Assembly: GCA_040002995.1 (NCBI GenBank)
Contig: JBDUDK010000063.1
Span: forward strand, 1 to 15,131
Source: JBDUDK01 sp040002995
GTDB taxonomy: Bacteria; Actinomycetota; Acidimicrobiia; Acidimicrobiales; Ilumatobacteraceae
DNA length: 15,131 nucleotides
Reading direction: 5' to 3'
Below, piece by piece: positions 7,559-15,131 of the stretch. The notes under the pieces are model-generated. The model was not told where the DNA came from and did not search any database. It was given only the letters and a program-made list of their open reading frames with translations. Within the stretch, counting starts at the first letter, position 1. Every line of letters starts with the position of its first letter. The translations under genes were made by a program, and so were the position numbers.

Positions 7559-8094
7559 CACGACGACGTGTCCTTCGGTGGACGGCGGGCCATGAGTACG
7601 GCGCCGATGACGGCGATCACGAGGAGCACCGACGTCACTTCGAACGCGAAGACGTAGTCGGAGAACAAAGAGCGGGAGAGGCGCACGACGTTGGTGTCGT
7701 CCGAGGAATCCCTGAGCAGAGCCGACGAGGAGTGGACTCCCGTGATGACCTTGTGCCCGCGGAGAATTGGCACCAACACGAGAGCGAGCAACGCAAGACC
7801 CGCGAGGGCCGCGGCCGGCCGTTGTCCCTTGAGCGGCTCGACCCGCAAATCCTCGGAGCGGTCGACTCCGAGCAACATGATGACGAAGAGGAACAGAACG
7901 ACGATCGCGCCGGCGTAGACGATCACCTGAACGGCGGCGAGGAAGTGCGCGTCTTCCGCCACGAACAACACGGCGACACCGAAGAGCGTCATGACCAAGC
8001 TGAGCGCGGCATGGACGGGATTGCCCCGCAGCACCACGCCCACTGCGCCCACCAGAACGATCGCGGCGGCCACGACGAAAACAACGACGTCCAT
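7558..8094 (-). CDS. nuoJ: NADH-quinone oxidoreductase subunit J
   Basis: A 178-residue, five-helix membrane protein of complex I, standard in length. The strongest mark is VQVIVYAGAIVVLFLFVIMLL (the stretch around 55-75), the family's third helix, whose Tyr-Ala-Gly segment changes conformation during coupling of quinone chemistry to proton transfer. NPVHAALSLVMTLFGVAVLF (25-44) is the second conserved helix. A polar loop of about 35 residues (about 113-148) separates helices four and five. The ATG at 8094 shares one base with the nuoI stop. GAGGGG lies about 11 bases upstream. A longer in-frame leader reaching 8250 is Arg/Gly-rich and lies over nuoI, so I reject it. Confidence 0.97.
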   Translation of the reverse strand: MDVVVFVVAAAIVLVGAVGVVLRGNPVHAALSLVMTLFGVAVLFVAEDAHFLAAVQVIVYAGAIVVLFLFVIMLLGVDRSEDLRVEPLKGQRPAAALAGLALLALVLVPILRGHKVITGVHSSSALLRDSSDDTNVVRLSRSLFSDYVFAFEVTSVLLVIAVIGAVLMARRPPKDTSS

Positions 8095-8747
8095 CAGTGG
8101 TCGGGCCCCTCGGCCGGTTCCGCTTCGGTGACCGCCTGGTCGTCGCGCTGTCCGGCCTCGGCGGGGCGTACCCCGTAACCGAGATCGCCCGCCCACGAAA
8201 CGGCACCCTCGTAGGCCGCCACGCCCGACGGTGCTGTGGCGCGCATCCATCCCGACGTGAATTTGTCGTCACCCTCGCGCCAGTCCTCCCACGGCAGGTG
8301 CTTGGGCCGGCCATCGTCACCGACGAGCAATTCTTCCTTCGTATAGATCGCGTCGAGCCGGTTCGTGAACGAGAATTCGAACAGCTTCGATTCCGTGATC
8401 GCCTCGGTGGGGCATGCCTCCACGCAGAGATCGCAGTGAATGCACCGAAGGAAGTTGATCTCGTAGACGTAGCCGTAGCGCTCGCCGGGAGACACAGGGT
8501 TGTCGACGGGGTTGTCGGCACCACGCACGAAGATGCACGATGCGGGACACACGCCCGCGCACAACTCGCAGCCGATGCATTTCTCGGTGCCGTCCTCGTA
8601 GCGGTTCAGCACGTGACGGCCGTGCAGCCGCTCAGGCTTCGGAGTCTTTTCATCGGGGCCGTATTTGCCCGCGGAATACTGCGTCGTGACCTTCCTACGC
8701 CGGCCAATCTGGGCGAGCGTGACGGCGAAACCGCGCAGGTAACCCAT
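8094..8747 (-). CDS. nuoI: NADH-quinone oxidoreductase subunit I (two [4Fe-4S] clusters)
   Basis: A 217-residue ferredoxin-like subunit of the peripheral arm. It carries two CxxCxxCxxxCP motifs, at Cys57/60/63/67 (CIGCELCAGVCP) and Cys102/105/108/112 (CIHCDLCVEACP), which bind clusters N6a and N6b. These pass electrons from NuoG to the final cluster near the quinone site. The N-terminal amphipathic helix (about 1-18) that rests on the membrane subunit NuoH is present, as is the KYGPDEKTPKPERLHGRHVL stretch typical of actinobacterial NuoI. The C-terminal 30 or so residues are Glu/Ala/Asp-rich with no recognised domain. The ATG at 8747 shares one base with the nuoH stop, and GAAGGGA lies ten bases upstream. 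Confidence 0.98.
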   Translation of the reverse strand: MGYLRGFAVTLAQIGRRRKVTTQYSAGKYGPDEKTPKPERLHGRHVLNRYEDGTEKCIGCELCAGVCPASCIFVRGADNPVDNPVSPGERYGYVYEINFLRCIHCDLCVEACPTEAITESKLFEFSFTNRLDAIYTKEELLVGDDGRPKHLPWEDWREGDDKFTSGWMRATAPSGVAAYEGAVSWAGDLGYGVRPAEAGQRDDQAVTEAEPAEGPDH

Positions 8748-9967
8748 CAGAACGCCGTCCCTTCGAGTTCTCGTCGCTTGGCGCTAACACGGAAGGCCAC
8801 GGCGAGGAGGCCCCAACACGCGGCCAACACGACGACTCCGACTACGCCCGCGAGCGCGCTATTCCAGCCGCGGTCTCTTGCGACCCGCATCGAGGCGATG
8901 AGCAGCAACCATCCGAACGCAGCGGGGATGAGCACCTTCCATCCCAGGTCCATGAGTTGGTCGTAGCGCAAGCGCGGCAGCGTCGCGCGCAACCACACGT
9001 AGGAAAACAGGAAGATGAAAAGCTTGGCGAAGAACCAGAGCACTCCCCACGCCCACTGCGCGCCGGGCGGGTGCCAGTGGAACGGTGGCTGAGGCCCGCC
9101 GAGGAACAACGTGACCATGATGGCCGACATCGTGACCGTGTTCATGAACTCCGCGAGATAGAAGAGCGCGAAACGAATCGACGAGTACTCGGTGTGGTAG
9201 CCGCCGACGATCTCCTGCTCGGCCTCGACGAGGTCGAAGGGCGGACGGTTGAGCTCGGCGGTGGCCGCGATGATGAAGATCACGAAGGGCACGAATCCCG
9301 TTGTGACGATGTTCCAGGAGCGGATGGTGTCCTGGATCCCGACGATGCCATGGGTCGAAAGCGTCTTGCTCACGAGCACGACCGTGACGACGGAGAGCCC
9401 GAGCGCCGCTTCGTAGCTCACCATCTGGGCCGACGCTCGCACCGCGCCGAGCAGCGGGTACTTCGACCCCGACGACCACCCGGCCAACATCACTCCGTAG
9501 ACCGCGAGCGAACTCATCGCCAACACGAGCAGGATGCCGATGGGAGGATCAGCCAGCTGCATGAACGTGCGGTGACCGAAAAGCGAGAGCGTGCCGTCGG
9601 ACCCGTCGGTCCACGAGCCACCGACCGGAATGACGGCGAACGTCACGAAGGCGGGTACGAGTGACAGATACGGCGCCAGCTTGAAGACGAACCGATCGGC
9701 CCGCTCGGGGATCAGGTCTTCCTTGAAGAAAAGCTTGATGCCGTCGGCGAGCGTCTGGAGGATGCCCCACGGTCCGGCCACTGCAGGTCCGATCCGGTTT
9801 TGCATCCCGGCGATGACCTTGCGCTCGAACCACACCATGAACAGCACGGCGATCATCAGGAACACGAATGTGATCAATGTCTTGAAGATCACGATCAAGA
9901 CGACCGGCAACCACTCAGACGGACTGTTCAGGAGCGGATCGCCGATCGCGAGCATGTGGGCAATCAC
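8747..9967 (-). CDS. nuoH: NADH-quinone oxidoreductase subunit H
   Basis: A 406-residue membrane protein, the subunit that forms most of the quinone chamber and links it to the proton-pumping arm. Signatures are FERKVIAGMQNRIGPAVAGP (47-66), LAGWSSGSKYPLLGAVRASA (161-180) followed by Tyr-Glu (Glu186), and TAELNRPPFDLVEAEQEIVG (236-255), with the acidic cluster Asp245, Glu248, Glu250, Glu252 and Glu260 of the family. LWFFAKLFIFLFSYVWLRAT follows near 310-329. I choose the GTG at 9967 because it overlaps the nuoG stop as GTGA and has GGTGGAG five bases upstream. The ATG at 9955, four codons later, is the alternative. The last 40 residues contain an extra hydrophobic segment (about 371-392) beyond the core. 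Confidence 0.97.
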   Translation of the reverse strand: MIAHMLAIGDPLLNSPSEWLPVVLIVIFKTLITFVFLMIAVLFMVWFERKVIAGMQNRIGPAVAGPWGILQTLADGIKLFFKEDLIPERADRFVFKLAPYLSLVPAFVTFAVIPVGGSWTDGSDGTLSLFGHRTFMQLADPPIGILLVLAMSSLAVYGVMLAGWSSGSKYPLLGAVRASAQMVSYEAALGLSVVTVVLVSKTLSTHGIVGIQDTIRSWNIVTTGFVPFVIFIIAATAELNRPPFDLVEAEQEIVGGYHTEYSSIRFALFYLAEFMNTVTMSAIMVTLFLGGPQPPFHWHPPGAQWAWGVLWFFAKLFIFLFSYVWLRATLPRLRYDQLMDLGWKVLIPAAFGWLLLIASMRVARDRGWNSALAGVVGVVVLAACWGLLAVAFRVSAKRRELEGTAF

Positions 9968-12429
9968 AACGTCTCCACCCGCACGTCGGTTACGGCCGAA
10001 GAGAGGTCGATGAGCTCGGCGATGGCGGCGTCGGGCTGGTTGAACGCAATCCACGCCGAGCCGCGAGGGACGCTGTCATCCCGCTCGGCCGCGAGCATGA
10101 TGTTCGTTCGCGCGGAGGAAACGCGCACCGTGGCGCCAGGGGTGATCCCAAGACGGTCGTGGTCGATACCGTTCAAGTGCAGACGCGTGCCGGGCGCGAG
10201 CGGAGCGAGGTCGGGAGCCTTGCTCAACGCCACACCGGCGTCGTAGAGGACACGGCTCACCACGAGGCGGAGAGCGTAGGCGTCGACCTTGGGCGGATCG
10301 GCCGGAGCCTCGGGCGCGACGAACGCCAACGCCGCGGGTCCACTGGCCACGACACCATCGGGTTGTGCGTCGAGCGCGGCCGCGGTGATCCCCGAGTGGG
10401 AGGGGGCGACAGCGACGATCTCGTCGCGGATCGCGTCCAACGACTCAAGCCCTAGGTCAGCGCCGAGGCGAACCGCGAGCTCGGCGGCAATGATCCAGTC
10501 GGCGCGGGCCAAACCGCGAGCGGTGACCTTCTGGGACACACGGCTCACGCGGCCTTCGACGTTGGTGGTGGTGCCCGCCTTCTCGCCGTACGCGGCGGCC
10601 GCCAGGATGACGTCGGCGTGGGCGTTCGATGCGTTGTGATGCGTGTCGACGGCAACGACCGTGCCCGCGCCCACGAGGGCCCGCCGGGCCAGGTCACGGT
10701 CGGGGAAGTCGGCGAGCGGGTCACTTCCGAGCAAGACGAGGCAAGCCACCGCACCGTCGGCCGCGGCGCGCAGGATGCCGGTGGCGTCGAGACCGGCCTC
10801 GGTCGGAACCGACGCCCATCGCTCGCGAAGCGCGTCGCCGGCGTCGGTGAGCGAACGCCGCCCGGGCAGCAGGCCGGGGGCCATGCCCATGTCGAGGGCG
10901 CCGTGCACGTTGCCCCGCCGCGCCACCGGCAGAAAGCGCACCCCGTCGAGTCGGGCCAGCGCACCGACGGCCACATTGAGCGGCTCGGAGCGATCGGCGA
11001 GCGACGCCCGGCCCACGACAACGGTGATCGATCCTCCGCTGCGCAGTTGCGCGCGTACCGGGGCCACTGTTGCGTCGTCCAGACCAGGCACCGGACCCTC
11101 GGCGAGCAGCGCGCTGATCAGCGCGCCCTGCTCACCGGGCCGGTAGCGCAGAGACGCGTACGTGTGGCGCGTGAGACCGGTGGCCGTCGGCGAGATCTCG
11201 ACCAGGCGGGTCTGACGACGCTCGGCGGCATCGCGGATACGCAAGTACAGGACCGGTAGCTCTTCCTTGAGATCGGGCCCGAACAGCACGATCGTCTTCG
11301 ACGCGCAGGTCTCGTCGATGGTGGCGCGAGGGAGGCCGAACAACACCGACGGGTCGAGGCCGTCGGCCAACTGCGCGTCGACATGGTCGGTACCGATGAC
11401 CGCCTTCGCCAGCTTGGCCCACGCGTAAGCATCCTCGTTCGTACCCCTGGCGCCGCCGAGCACGGCCACGCTGTCGGAACCTCGATCGGCAAGCGCTTCT
11501 TTGATGGCGCCCGCCGCGGCAGTGAGTGCCGCCGACCAGGTGGTCTCGATCAGTTCGTCGCCCTGGCGTACCAGCGGCGCGCTGATGCGGTCGGGGCTGT
11601 TGACGGCCTCGAAACCGAAGCGGCCCTTGTCGCAGAGCCAACCCCAGTTCACGCCGTCGGCGTCGACACCTTGATAACGGACAAGCTGGTTACGGCTCGA
11701 CTGCACCGCCATCCGGCAGCCGACCGCGCACGTCGTGCACGTGCTCTCGCTCTCGTCGAGGTCCCACGGACGCGCCTTGAACCGGTAAGGCGTGGCGGTC
11801 AGCGCGCCCACGGGGCAGATCTGCACGGTGTTGCCCGAGAAGTAGGACGAGAACGGTTCATCGGGGAATGTGAGCACCTGAAGCTCGCTCCCGCGGTGGG
11901 TGAACTGGATCAGTGGATCGCCGGCTACCTCTTCGGCAAAGCGCGTGCATCGATCGCACAAGATGCAGCGCTCGCGGTCGAGAAGCACAAGTGAGCTCAC
12001 GGGGATCGGCTTGGCGTAGTGGCGCTTCTCCTCCACGAAACGGCTTTCACCGGGACCGTGACTGAAGGCTTGATCCTGCAGAGGGCACTCGCCCCCTTTG
12101 TCGCACACCGGGCAGTCGAGCGGATGGTTGGCGAGCAGGAATTCGAGGACGCCTTCCTGCGCCTTCTTCACGGTGGGCGACTCCGTGTGGACGACCTGTC
12201 CGTCGGCCACGGTGGTCATGCACGACACGACGAGCGACGGTCCGCGCGGACCATCGACCTCGACGAGGCATTGGCGGCACATTCCCACCGAGCTCATGCG
12301 GGGATGCCAGCAGAAGTGCGGGATGTAGATGCCGGCGCGATCGGCCGCGGCAATCACGAACTCGCCCGGCTTCGCCGGCACCGGCCGGCCGTCGACGGTG
12401 ATCGACAGATCGCCGTTCTGGTCAGCCAC
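9964..12429 (-). CDS. nuoG: NADH-quinone oxidoreductase subunit G (Fe-S clusters N1b, N4, N5, N7)
   Basis: An 821-residue peripheral-arm subunit. The N-terminal ferredoxin-type domain binds [2Fe-2S] N1b (Cys40, 51, 54, 70). Next is the His/Cys site for N5 (His102, Cys106, 109, 115 in NHPLDCPVCDKGGECPLQD), then N4 (Cys155, 158, 161, 205). A fourth site, Cys231, 234, 238 and 266, fits the off-pathway N7 cluster found in only part of the family. From about 280 onward the protein resembles molybdopterin oxidoreductases but serves a structural role in complex I. The start is a GTG at 12429 with GGAGG six bases upstream; it overlaps the nuoF end by eight bases. The frame is open to 12618, but that leader is Ser/Arg-rich and lies over nuoF. 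The stop overlaps the nuoH start. Confidence 0.97.
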   Translation of the reverse strand: MADQNGDLSITVDGRPVPAKPGEFVIAAADRAGIYIPHFCWHPRMSSVGMCRQCLVEVDGPRGPSLVVSCMTTVADGQVVHTESPTVKKAQEGVLEFLLANHPLDCPVCDKGGECPLQDQAFSHGPGESRFVEEKRHYAKPIPVSSLVLLDRERCILCDRCTRFAEEVAGDPLIQFTHRGSELQVLTFPDEPFSSYFSGNTVQICPVGALTATPYRFKARPWDLDESESTCTTCAVGCRMAVQSSRNQLVRYQGVDADGVNWGWLCDKGRFGFEAVNSPDRISAPLVRQGDELIETTWSAALTAAAGAIKEALADRGSDSVAVLGGARGTNEDAYAWAKLAKAVIGTDHVDAQLADGLDPSVLFGLPRATIDETCASKTIVLFGPDLKEELPVLYLRIRDAAERRQTRLVEISPTATGLTRHTYASLRYRPGEQGALISALLAEGPVPGLDDATVAPVRAQLRSGGSITVVVGRASLADRSEPLNVAVGALARLDGVRFLPVARRGNVHGALDMGMAPGLLPGRRSLTDAGDALRERWASVPTEAGLDATGILRAAADGAVACLVLLGSDPLADFPDRDLARRALVGAGTVVAVDTHHNASNAHADVILAAAAYGEKAGTTTNVEGRVSRVSQKVTARGLARADWIIAAELAVRLGADLGLESLDAIRDEIVAVAPSHSGITAAALDAQPDGVVASGPAALAFVAPEAPADPPKVDAYALRLVVSRVLYDAGVALSKAPDLAPLAPGTRLHLNGIDHDRLGITPGATVRVSSARTNIMLAAERDDSVPRGSAWIAFNQPDAAIAELIDLSSAVTDVRVETL
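9973..9979 (-). promoter_or_regulatory. Ribosome binding site deciding the nuoH GTG start
   Basis: GGTGGAG on the coding strand lies five bases before the GTG at 9967, within the last codons of nuoG. Together with the GTGA stop/start overlap it favours this GTG over the ATG at 9955. Confidence 0.55.
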
Positions 12430-13741
12430 GCGACGCCTCCGGAACCCCCGGGGTGCCGTGGACGATGTAGTGCTCGAACTCATCCCGGAAGTGACTGATC
12501 GCCGACGCGATCGGCGATACCGCCGAGGGCCCGAGTGGGCAGATCGTGGTCTGACGCGGCGGCCACGCGATGCCGGGGCTGATGTTGTCGGACAGATCCA
12601 TGAGGAGATCGAGATCACCGGGCCGGCCGTGGCCGTCGATGATCCGCTTCAGGATCTTCTCGAGCCAGTTCGTGCCTTCTCGACACGGGGTGCACTTGCC
12701 ACAGGACTCACGCGCGAAAAAGCGCACGACACGCCACGTGGCCTTCACGACATCGGTGGTCTCGTCCATGACGACGATGGCACCCGAGCCAAGCATCGAT
12801 CCGGCCTTGTCGACGGTGGGTTTGTCGAGGGGCAGGTCGAGATGCTCTGGGTAGAACCAAGGGGCCGACGCCCCGCCCGGGATGAACGCCTTCACCGCTC
12901 GGCCACCGAGAATGCCCCCGCAGTACTCAGACTTCTCGAACAGGTCACGAAAGGTCGTCGTGCCGTTCGGCACCTCGTAGACGCCCGGCCGGTTGACGTG
13001 ACCGGACACCGCGAACATCCGCATCCCTGTGCTCGTGGGCGCTCCGATGGCCTTGAACGCCGCGCCCCCGTTGGCCACGATCCACGGGAGATTCGCGATC
13101 GTCTCGACGTTGTTCACGACGGTGGGCTGCATGTAAAGGCCCTTGGCCGCAGGGAAGTACGGGGGCTTGAGGCGGGGCATCCCGCGGTTGCCCTCGAGGC
13201 TCTCGATGAGCGCGGTCTCCTCGCCGACGATGTAGGCCCCCGCTCCCCACGTGAGAGTGATGTCGGTGCTGAAGTCAGTGCCACAGACATTGCGACCGAT
13301 GAAACCGGCCTCGTAGGCCTCGTTGAGCGCGGTGGCCAGACGCTCCTGGGCCAGCGCCATCTCGCCCCGGACATAGATGAACGCCTGGGCGACGCCGACG
13401 GCATACGCCGTGAGCATCGTGCCTTCGATCAGCTGGTGGGGATCGAGCTCCATCAGCATCCGGTCCTTGTAGGTGCCTGGCTCGCTCTCGTCACCGTTGA
13501 TCACGAGGTAGCGCGGGAACACACCGGGCGGACAGAAGCCCCACTTCGTTCCGGTCGGAAAACCCGCACCGCCGCGACCGAGGAGTTCCGACGTCTTGAC
13601 CTCCGCGCTCACCTGCTCCGGTGTCATGGTCGTGAGGGCGCGCTGCAAGACCTCGTACCCGCCCGTGCTTTGGTAACCCGCCAACGTGTGGGCGTCGGAC
13701 TGCCCGAAACGGCCCGTGACGATGAGAGGGGCATCGGTCAT
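12422..13741 (-). CDS. nuoF: NADH-quinone oxidoreductase subunit F (FMN, NADH and cluster N3)
   Basis: A 439-residue subunit that oxidises NADH with FMN and passes electrons to [4Fe-4S] cluster N3. GRGGAGFPTGTKW (55-67) and NGDESEPGTYKDR (82-94) are the nucleotide/FMN signatures, and GAGAYIVGEETALIESLEG (166-184) is the conserved NADH-site stretch. N3 ligands are Cys347, 350, 353 (SCGKCTPC) and Cys401 (ICPLG). The third-to-fourth ligand spacing is 48 residues, against 41 in E. coli and Thermus, because of an extra Trp-Pro-Pro containing segment (about 388-400). The ATG at 13741 overlaps the nuoE stop as ATGA; the 3' end overlaps nuoG by eight bases. It works with NuoE and NuoG in the NADH dehydrogenase module in the cytoplasm. 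Confidence 0.98.
   Translation of the reverse strand: MTDAPLIVTGRFGQSDAHTLAGYQSTGGYEVLQRALTTMTPEQVSAEVKTSELLGRGGAGFPTGTKWGFCPPGVFPRYLVINGDESEPGTYKDRMLMELDPHQLIEGTMLTAYAVGVAQAFIYVRGEMALAQERLATALNEAYEAGFIGRNVCGTDFSTDITLTWGAGAYIVGEETALIESLEGNRGMPRLKPPYFPAAKGLYMQPTVVNNVETIANLPWIVANGGAAFKAIGAPTSTGMRMFAVSGHVNRPGVYEVPNGTTTFRDLFEKSEYCGGILGGRAVKAFIPGGASAPWFYPEHLDLPLDKPTVDKAGSMLGSGAIVVMDETTDVVKATWRVVRFFARESCGKCTPCREGTNWLEKILKRIIDGHGRPGDLDLLMDLSDNISPGIAWPPRQTTICPLGPSAVSPIASAISHFRDEFEHYIVHGTPGVPEASRG
12436..12440 (-). promoter_or_regulatory. Ribosome binding site deciding the nuoG GTG start
   Basis: GGAGG on the coding strand, six bases before the GTG at 12429, inside the final codons of nuoF. It supports the GTG start over the long upstream extension. 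Confidence 0.65.
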
Positions 13742-14328
13742 CGAGCGTCGACCTTGGATTGCGCCTCGGCACCGGTTCCCGCCCAGCGCTCGGGACGCAC
13801 GTGCTGACGCACCCGCGCCAGCACGCCGTGCGGGGGGACCTCGTTGTTCAACCGGCCCGCCCGGAGATCAGCAACCAGTCGATCGAAGTCGGCCGCGGTG
13901 ACCTTGTAGCGGTAGCGATAGTTCACCTGCAGGCACGGCGCTTCCGTGCATGCCGCGATGCACTCCACATCTTCGAGCGTGAAGAGACCGTCGTCGGTGG
14001 TGCTCCCGGCTTTGATGCCGAGCGACTTCTCCGCGTGTTCGAGCAGCTCCCACCCACCGGAGAGCTGGCACGAGATATTCGTGCAGACGTTGACGCAGTA
14101 GCGGCCGACGGGTTCGAGCTTGAACATCTCGTAGAACGAACACGTACCCAACACCTCAGCCGGCGTGATGTCGAGGAGCTCGGCGAGGTGCGCCATGGCA
14201 TCGTCTGTGATGTAGCCGTCCTGTTCCTGTGCGATGTGCAAGAGGGTGATCAGCGCCGACTTCGGACGGGGAAAGCGCCCTATGACTTCGCGGGCCAGAG
14301 CCACATGGGCCTCGGTGAGACGGGCCAT
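13738..14328 (-). CDS. nuoE: NADH-quinone oxidoreductase subunit E ([2Fe-2S] N1a)
   Basis: A 196-residue protein with the thioredoxin-like [2Fe-2S] fold. The N-terminal helical part includes ALITLLHIAQEQDGYI (25-40) and GTCSFYEMF (61-69). Cluster N1a ligands are Cys82 and Cys87 (CTNISC) and Cys123 and Cys127 (CIAAC). It binds NuoF in the NADH dehydrogenase module. After the fold, about 35 residues form a tail (EVPPHGVLARVRQ onward) rich in Arg, resembling the tails I recall from actinobacterial NuoE. The ATG at 14328 shares one base with the nuoD stop (TGATG), and the stop overlaps nuoF by four bases. Confidence 0.98.
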   Translation of the reverse strand: MARLTEAHVALAREVIGRFPRPKSALITLLHIAQEQDGYITDDAMAHLAELLDITPAEVLGTCSFYEMFKLEPVGRYCVNVCTNISCQLSGGWELLEHAEKSLGIKAGSTTDDGLFTLEDVECIAACTEAPCLQVNYRYRYKVTAADFDRLVADLRAGRLNNEVPPHGVLARVRQHVRPERWAGTGAEAQSKVDAR

Positions 14329-15131
14329 CAGCGATCGACCTCACCCAAGATCGGATCAATGCCCGAGATGACTGCGACGGCATCGGCGATGAGACCACCC
14401 TGCATCATGTGGGGCAGGCACTGAAGGTTCACGAAGCTCGGTCCCCGGATGTGCAGGCGGTAAGGCTTTGACGAGCCGTCGCTCACGAGGTAGCAGCCGA
14501 TCTCACCTCGCGGCGACTCGATCGCGACGTAGACCTCGCCTTCGGGAACCTTGAACCCCTCGGTGAAGAGCTTGAAGTGGTGGATGAGGGCTTCCATCGA
14601 CTCGTCGATGCGCGCACGCGGCGGCGGCGTGATCTTCTTGTCCTGGATGCGGTAATCGCCGGAGGGCATGCGATCGAGGATTTGACGCACGATGCGCATC
14701 GACTCGCGGACCTCGTTGAGGCGGATGGCATACCGATCGAACGTGTCGCCGTATGACCCGACGATCACGTCGAACTCGACGTCTTCATAGTGGAGATACG
14801 GCATGGCCCGGCGCAGATCCCAGGCGACGCCGGTGGAGCGCAGGATCGGTCCGGTGGCGGAGAGGGCGATGGCCTCCTGCGCAGTTATGACCCCGACGCC
14901 CTGCAACCGCTCCCGCCAGATCGGCTGGTCGGTCATCAAGATGTCGTATTCCTCGAGGCGGGGTGGAATCAGATCGAGGAGGCGCAAGACATCGTCGCGC
15001 CAACCGTCGGGCATATCGGCGGCTACCCCTCCAGGGCGGATGAAGTTGTGGTTCATGCGCAACCCGGTGACCTTTTGAAAGAAGCGCAGCACCTCCTCGC
15101 GCTCGCGCCAGCCGTAGATCATCATCGACAC
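14328..15131 (-). CDS. nuoD: NADH-quinone oxidoreductase subunit D, 5'-truncated (49-kDa type quinone-site subunit)
   Basis: The frame runs off the right edge, so only the C-terminal 268 codons (267 residues plus stop) are seen; the GTG at 15131 is an internal Val. NuoD, with NuoB and NuoH, forms the quinone site and descends from NiFe-hydrogenase large subunits. Visible marks are YGWREREEVL, MNHNFIRPGGVAADMP, WDLRRAMPY, GDTFDRYAIR, IESPRGEIGCYLVSDGSSKP and the C-terminal ISGIDPILGEVDR, the normal family end. The quinone-head His and Tyr residues lie in the missing N-terminal part, and whether nuoC is fused cannot be told. The stop shares one base with the nuoE start. nuoA, nuoB and nuoC are expected further right. 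Confidence 0.97.
   Translation of the reverse strand: MSMMIYGWREREEVLRFFQKVTGLRMNHNFIRPGGVAADMPDGWRDDVLRLLDLIPPRLEEYDILMTDQPIWRERLQGVGVITAQEAIALSATGPILRSTGVAWDLRRAMPYLHYEDVEFDVIVGSYGDTFDRYAIRLNEVRESMRIVRQILDRMPSGDYRIQDKKITPPPRARIDESMEALIHHFKLFTEGFKVPEGEVYVAIESPRGEIGCYLVSDGSSKPYRLHIRGPSFVNLQCLPHMMQGGLIADAVAVISGIDPILGEVDR

Noticed and set aside
12329..13807. A 492-codon open frame on the + strand, antisense to nuoF
   Set aside because: No family resemblance, no ribosome binding site of note, and nuoF on the other strand has all ligand and cofactor motifs. A GC-rich shadow frame.

Overview
This is a high-GC bacterial chromosome segment. Protein style and gene order point to Actinobacteria, with an Acidimicrobiia-like lineage as a tentative guess based on remembered family sequences; no 16S or other marker is present to confirm it. 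The window is fully coding apart from a 52-base gap (859-910) and a 35-base convergent junction (2291-2325). I see no tRNA, rRNA, mobile element, CRISPR array or phage gene.

Left part, + strand (1-2290): the C-terminal, folate-binding (GcvT-type) part of an aminomethyltransferase or of a dimethylglycine/sarcosine dehydrogenase-like enzyme, cut by the left edge. It is followed by a glutamine-synthetase-superfamily enzyme. The synthetase keeps the metal and ATP/glutamate residues but has lost the ammonium-site glutamate (Trp327 instead) and the adenylylation loop. It is therefore probably a gamma-glutamyl-amide ligase acting on an organic amine, not a nitrogen-assimilating synthetase. Together the two genes suggest breakdown of methylated or primary amines with one-carbon transfer to tetrahydrofolate.

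Right part, - strand (15131 down to 2326): eleven consecutive genes of the proton-pumping NADH:quinone oxidoreductase (complex I), in transcription order nuoD (5' end cut), E, F, G, H, I, J, K, L, M, N. NuoE/F/G form the NADH-oxidising arm (FMN and Fe-S clusters N1a, N3, N1b, N4, N5, N7). NuoI (N6a/N6b) and NuoD lead electrons to quinone. NuoH/J/K and the three antiporter-like subunits NuoL/M/N form the membrane proton-pumping arm. Junctions are extremely tight: nine of ten overlap by 1-8 bases and the other has a 3-base gap, so the block is almost certainly one translationally coupled operon. nuoA-C are expected just beyond the right edge.

The two parts converge at 2291-2325, where an exact 19-bp tandem duplication (2298-2335) contains the nuoN stop codon. 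Apart from that repeat, a 7-residue insertion next to an Fe-S ligand in NuoF, and the substrate-site changes in the synthetase, the region looks ordinary. I found no convincing undescribed system.
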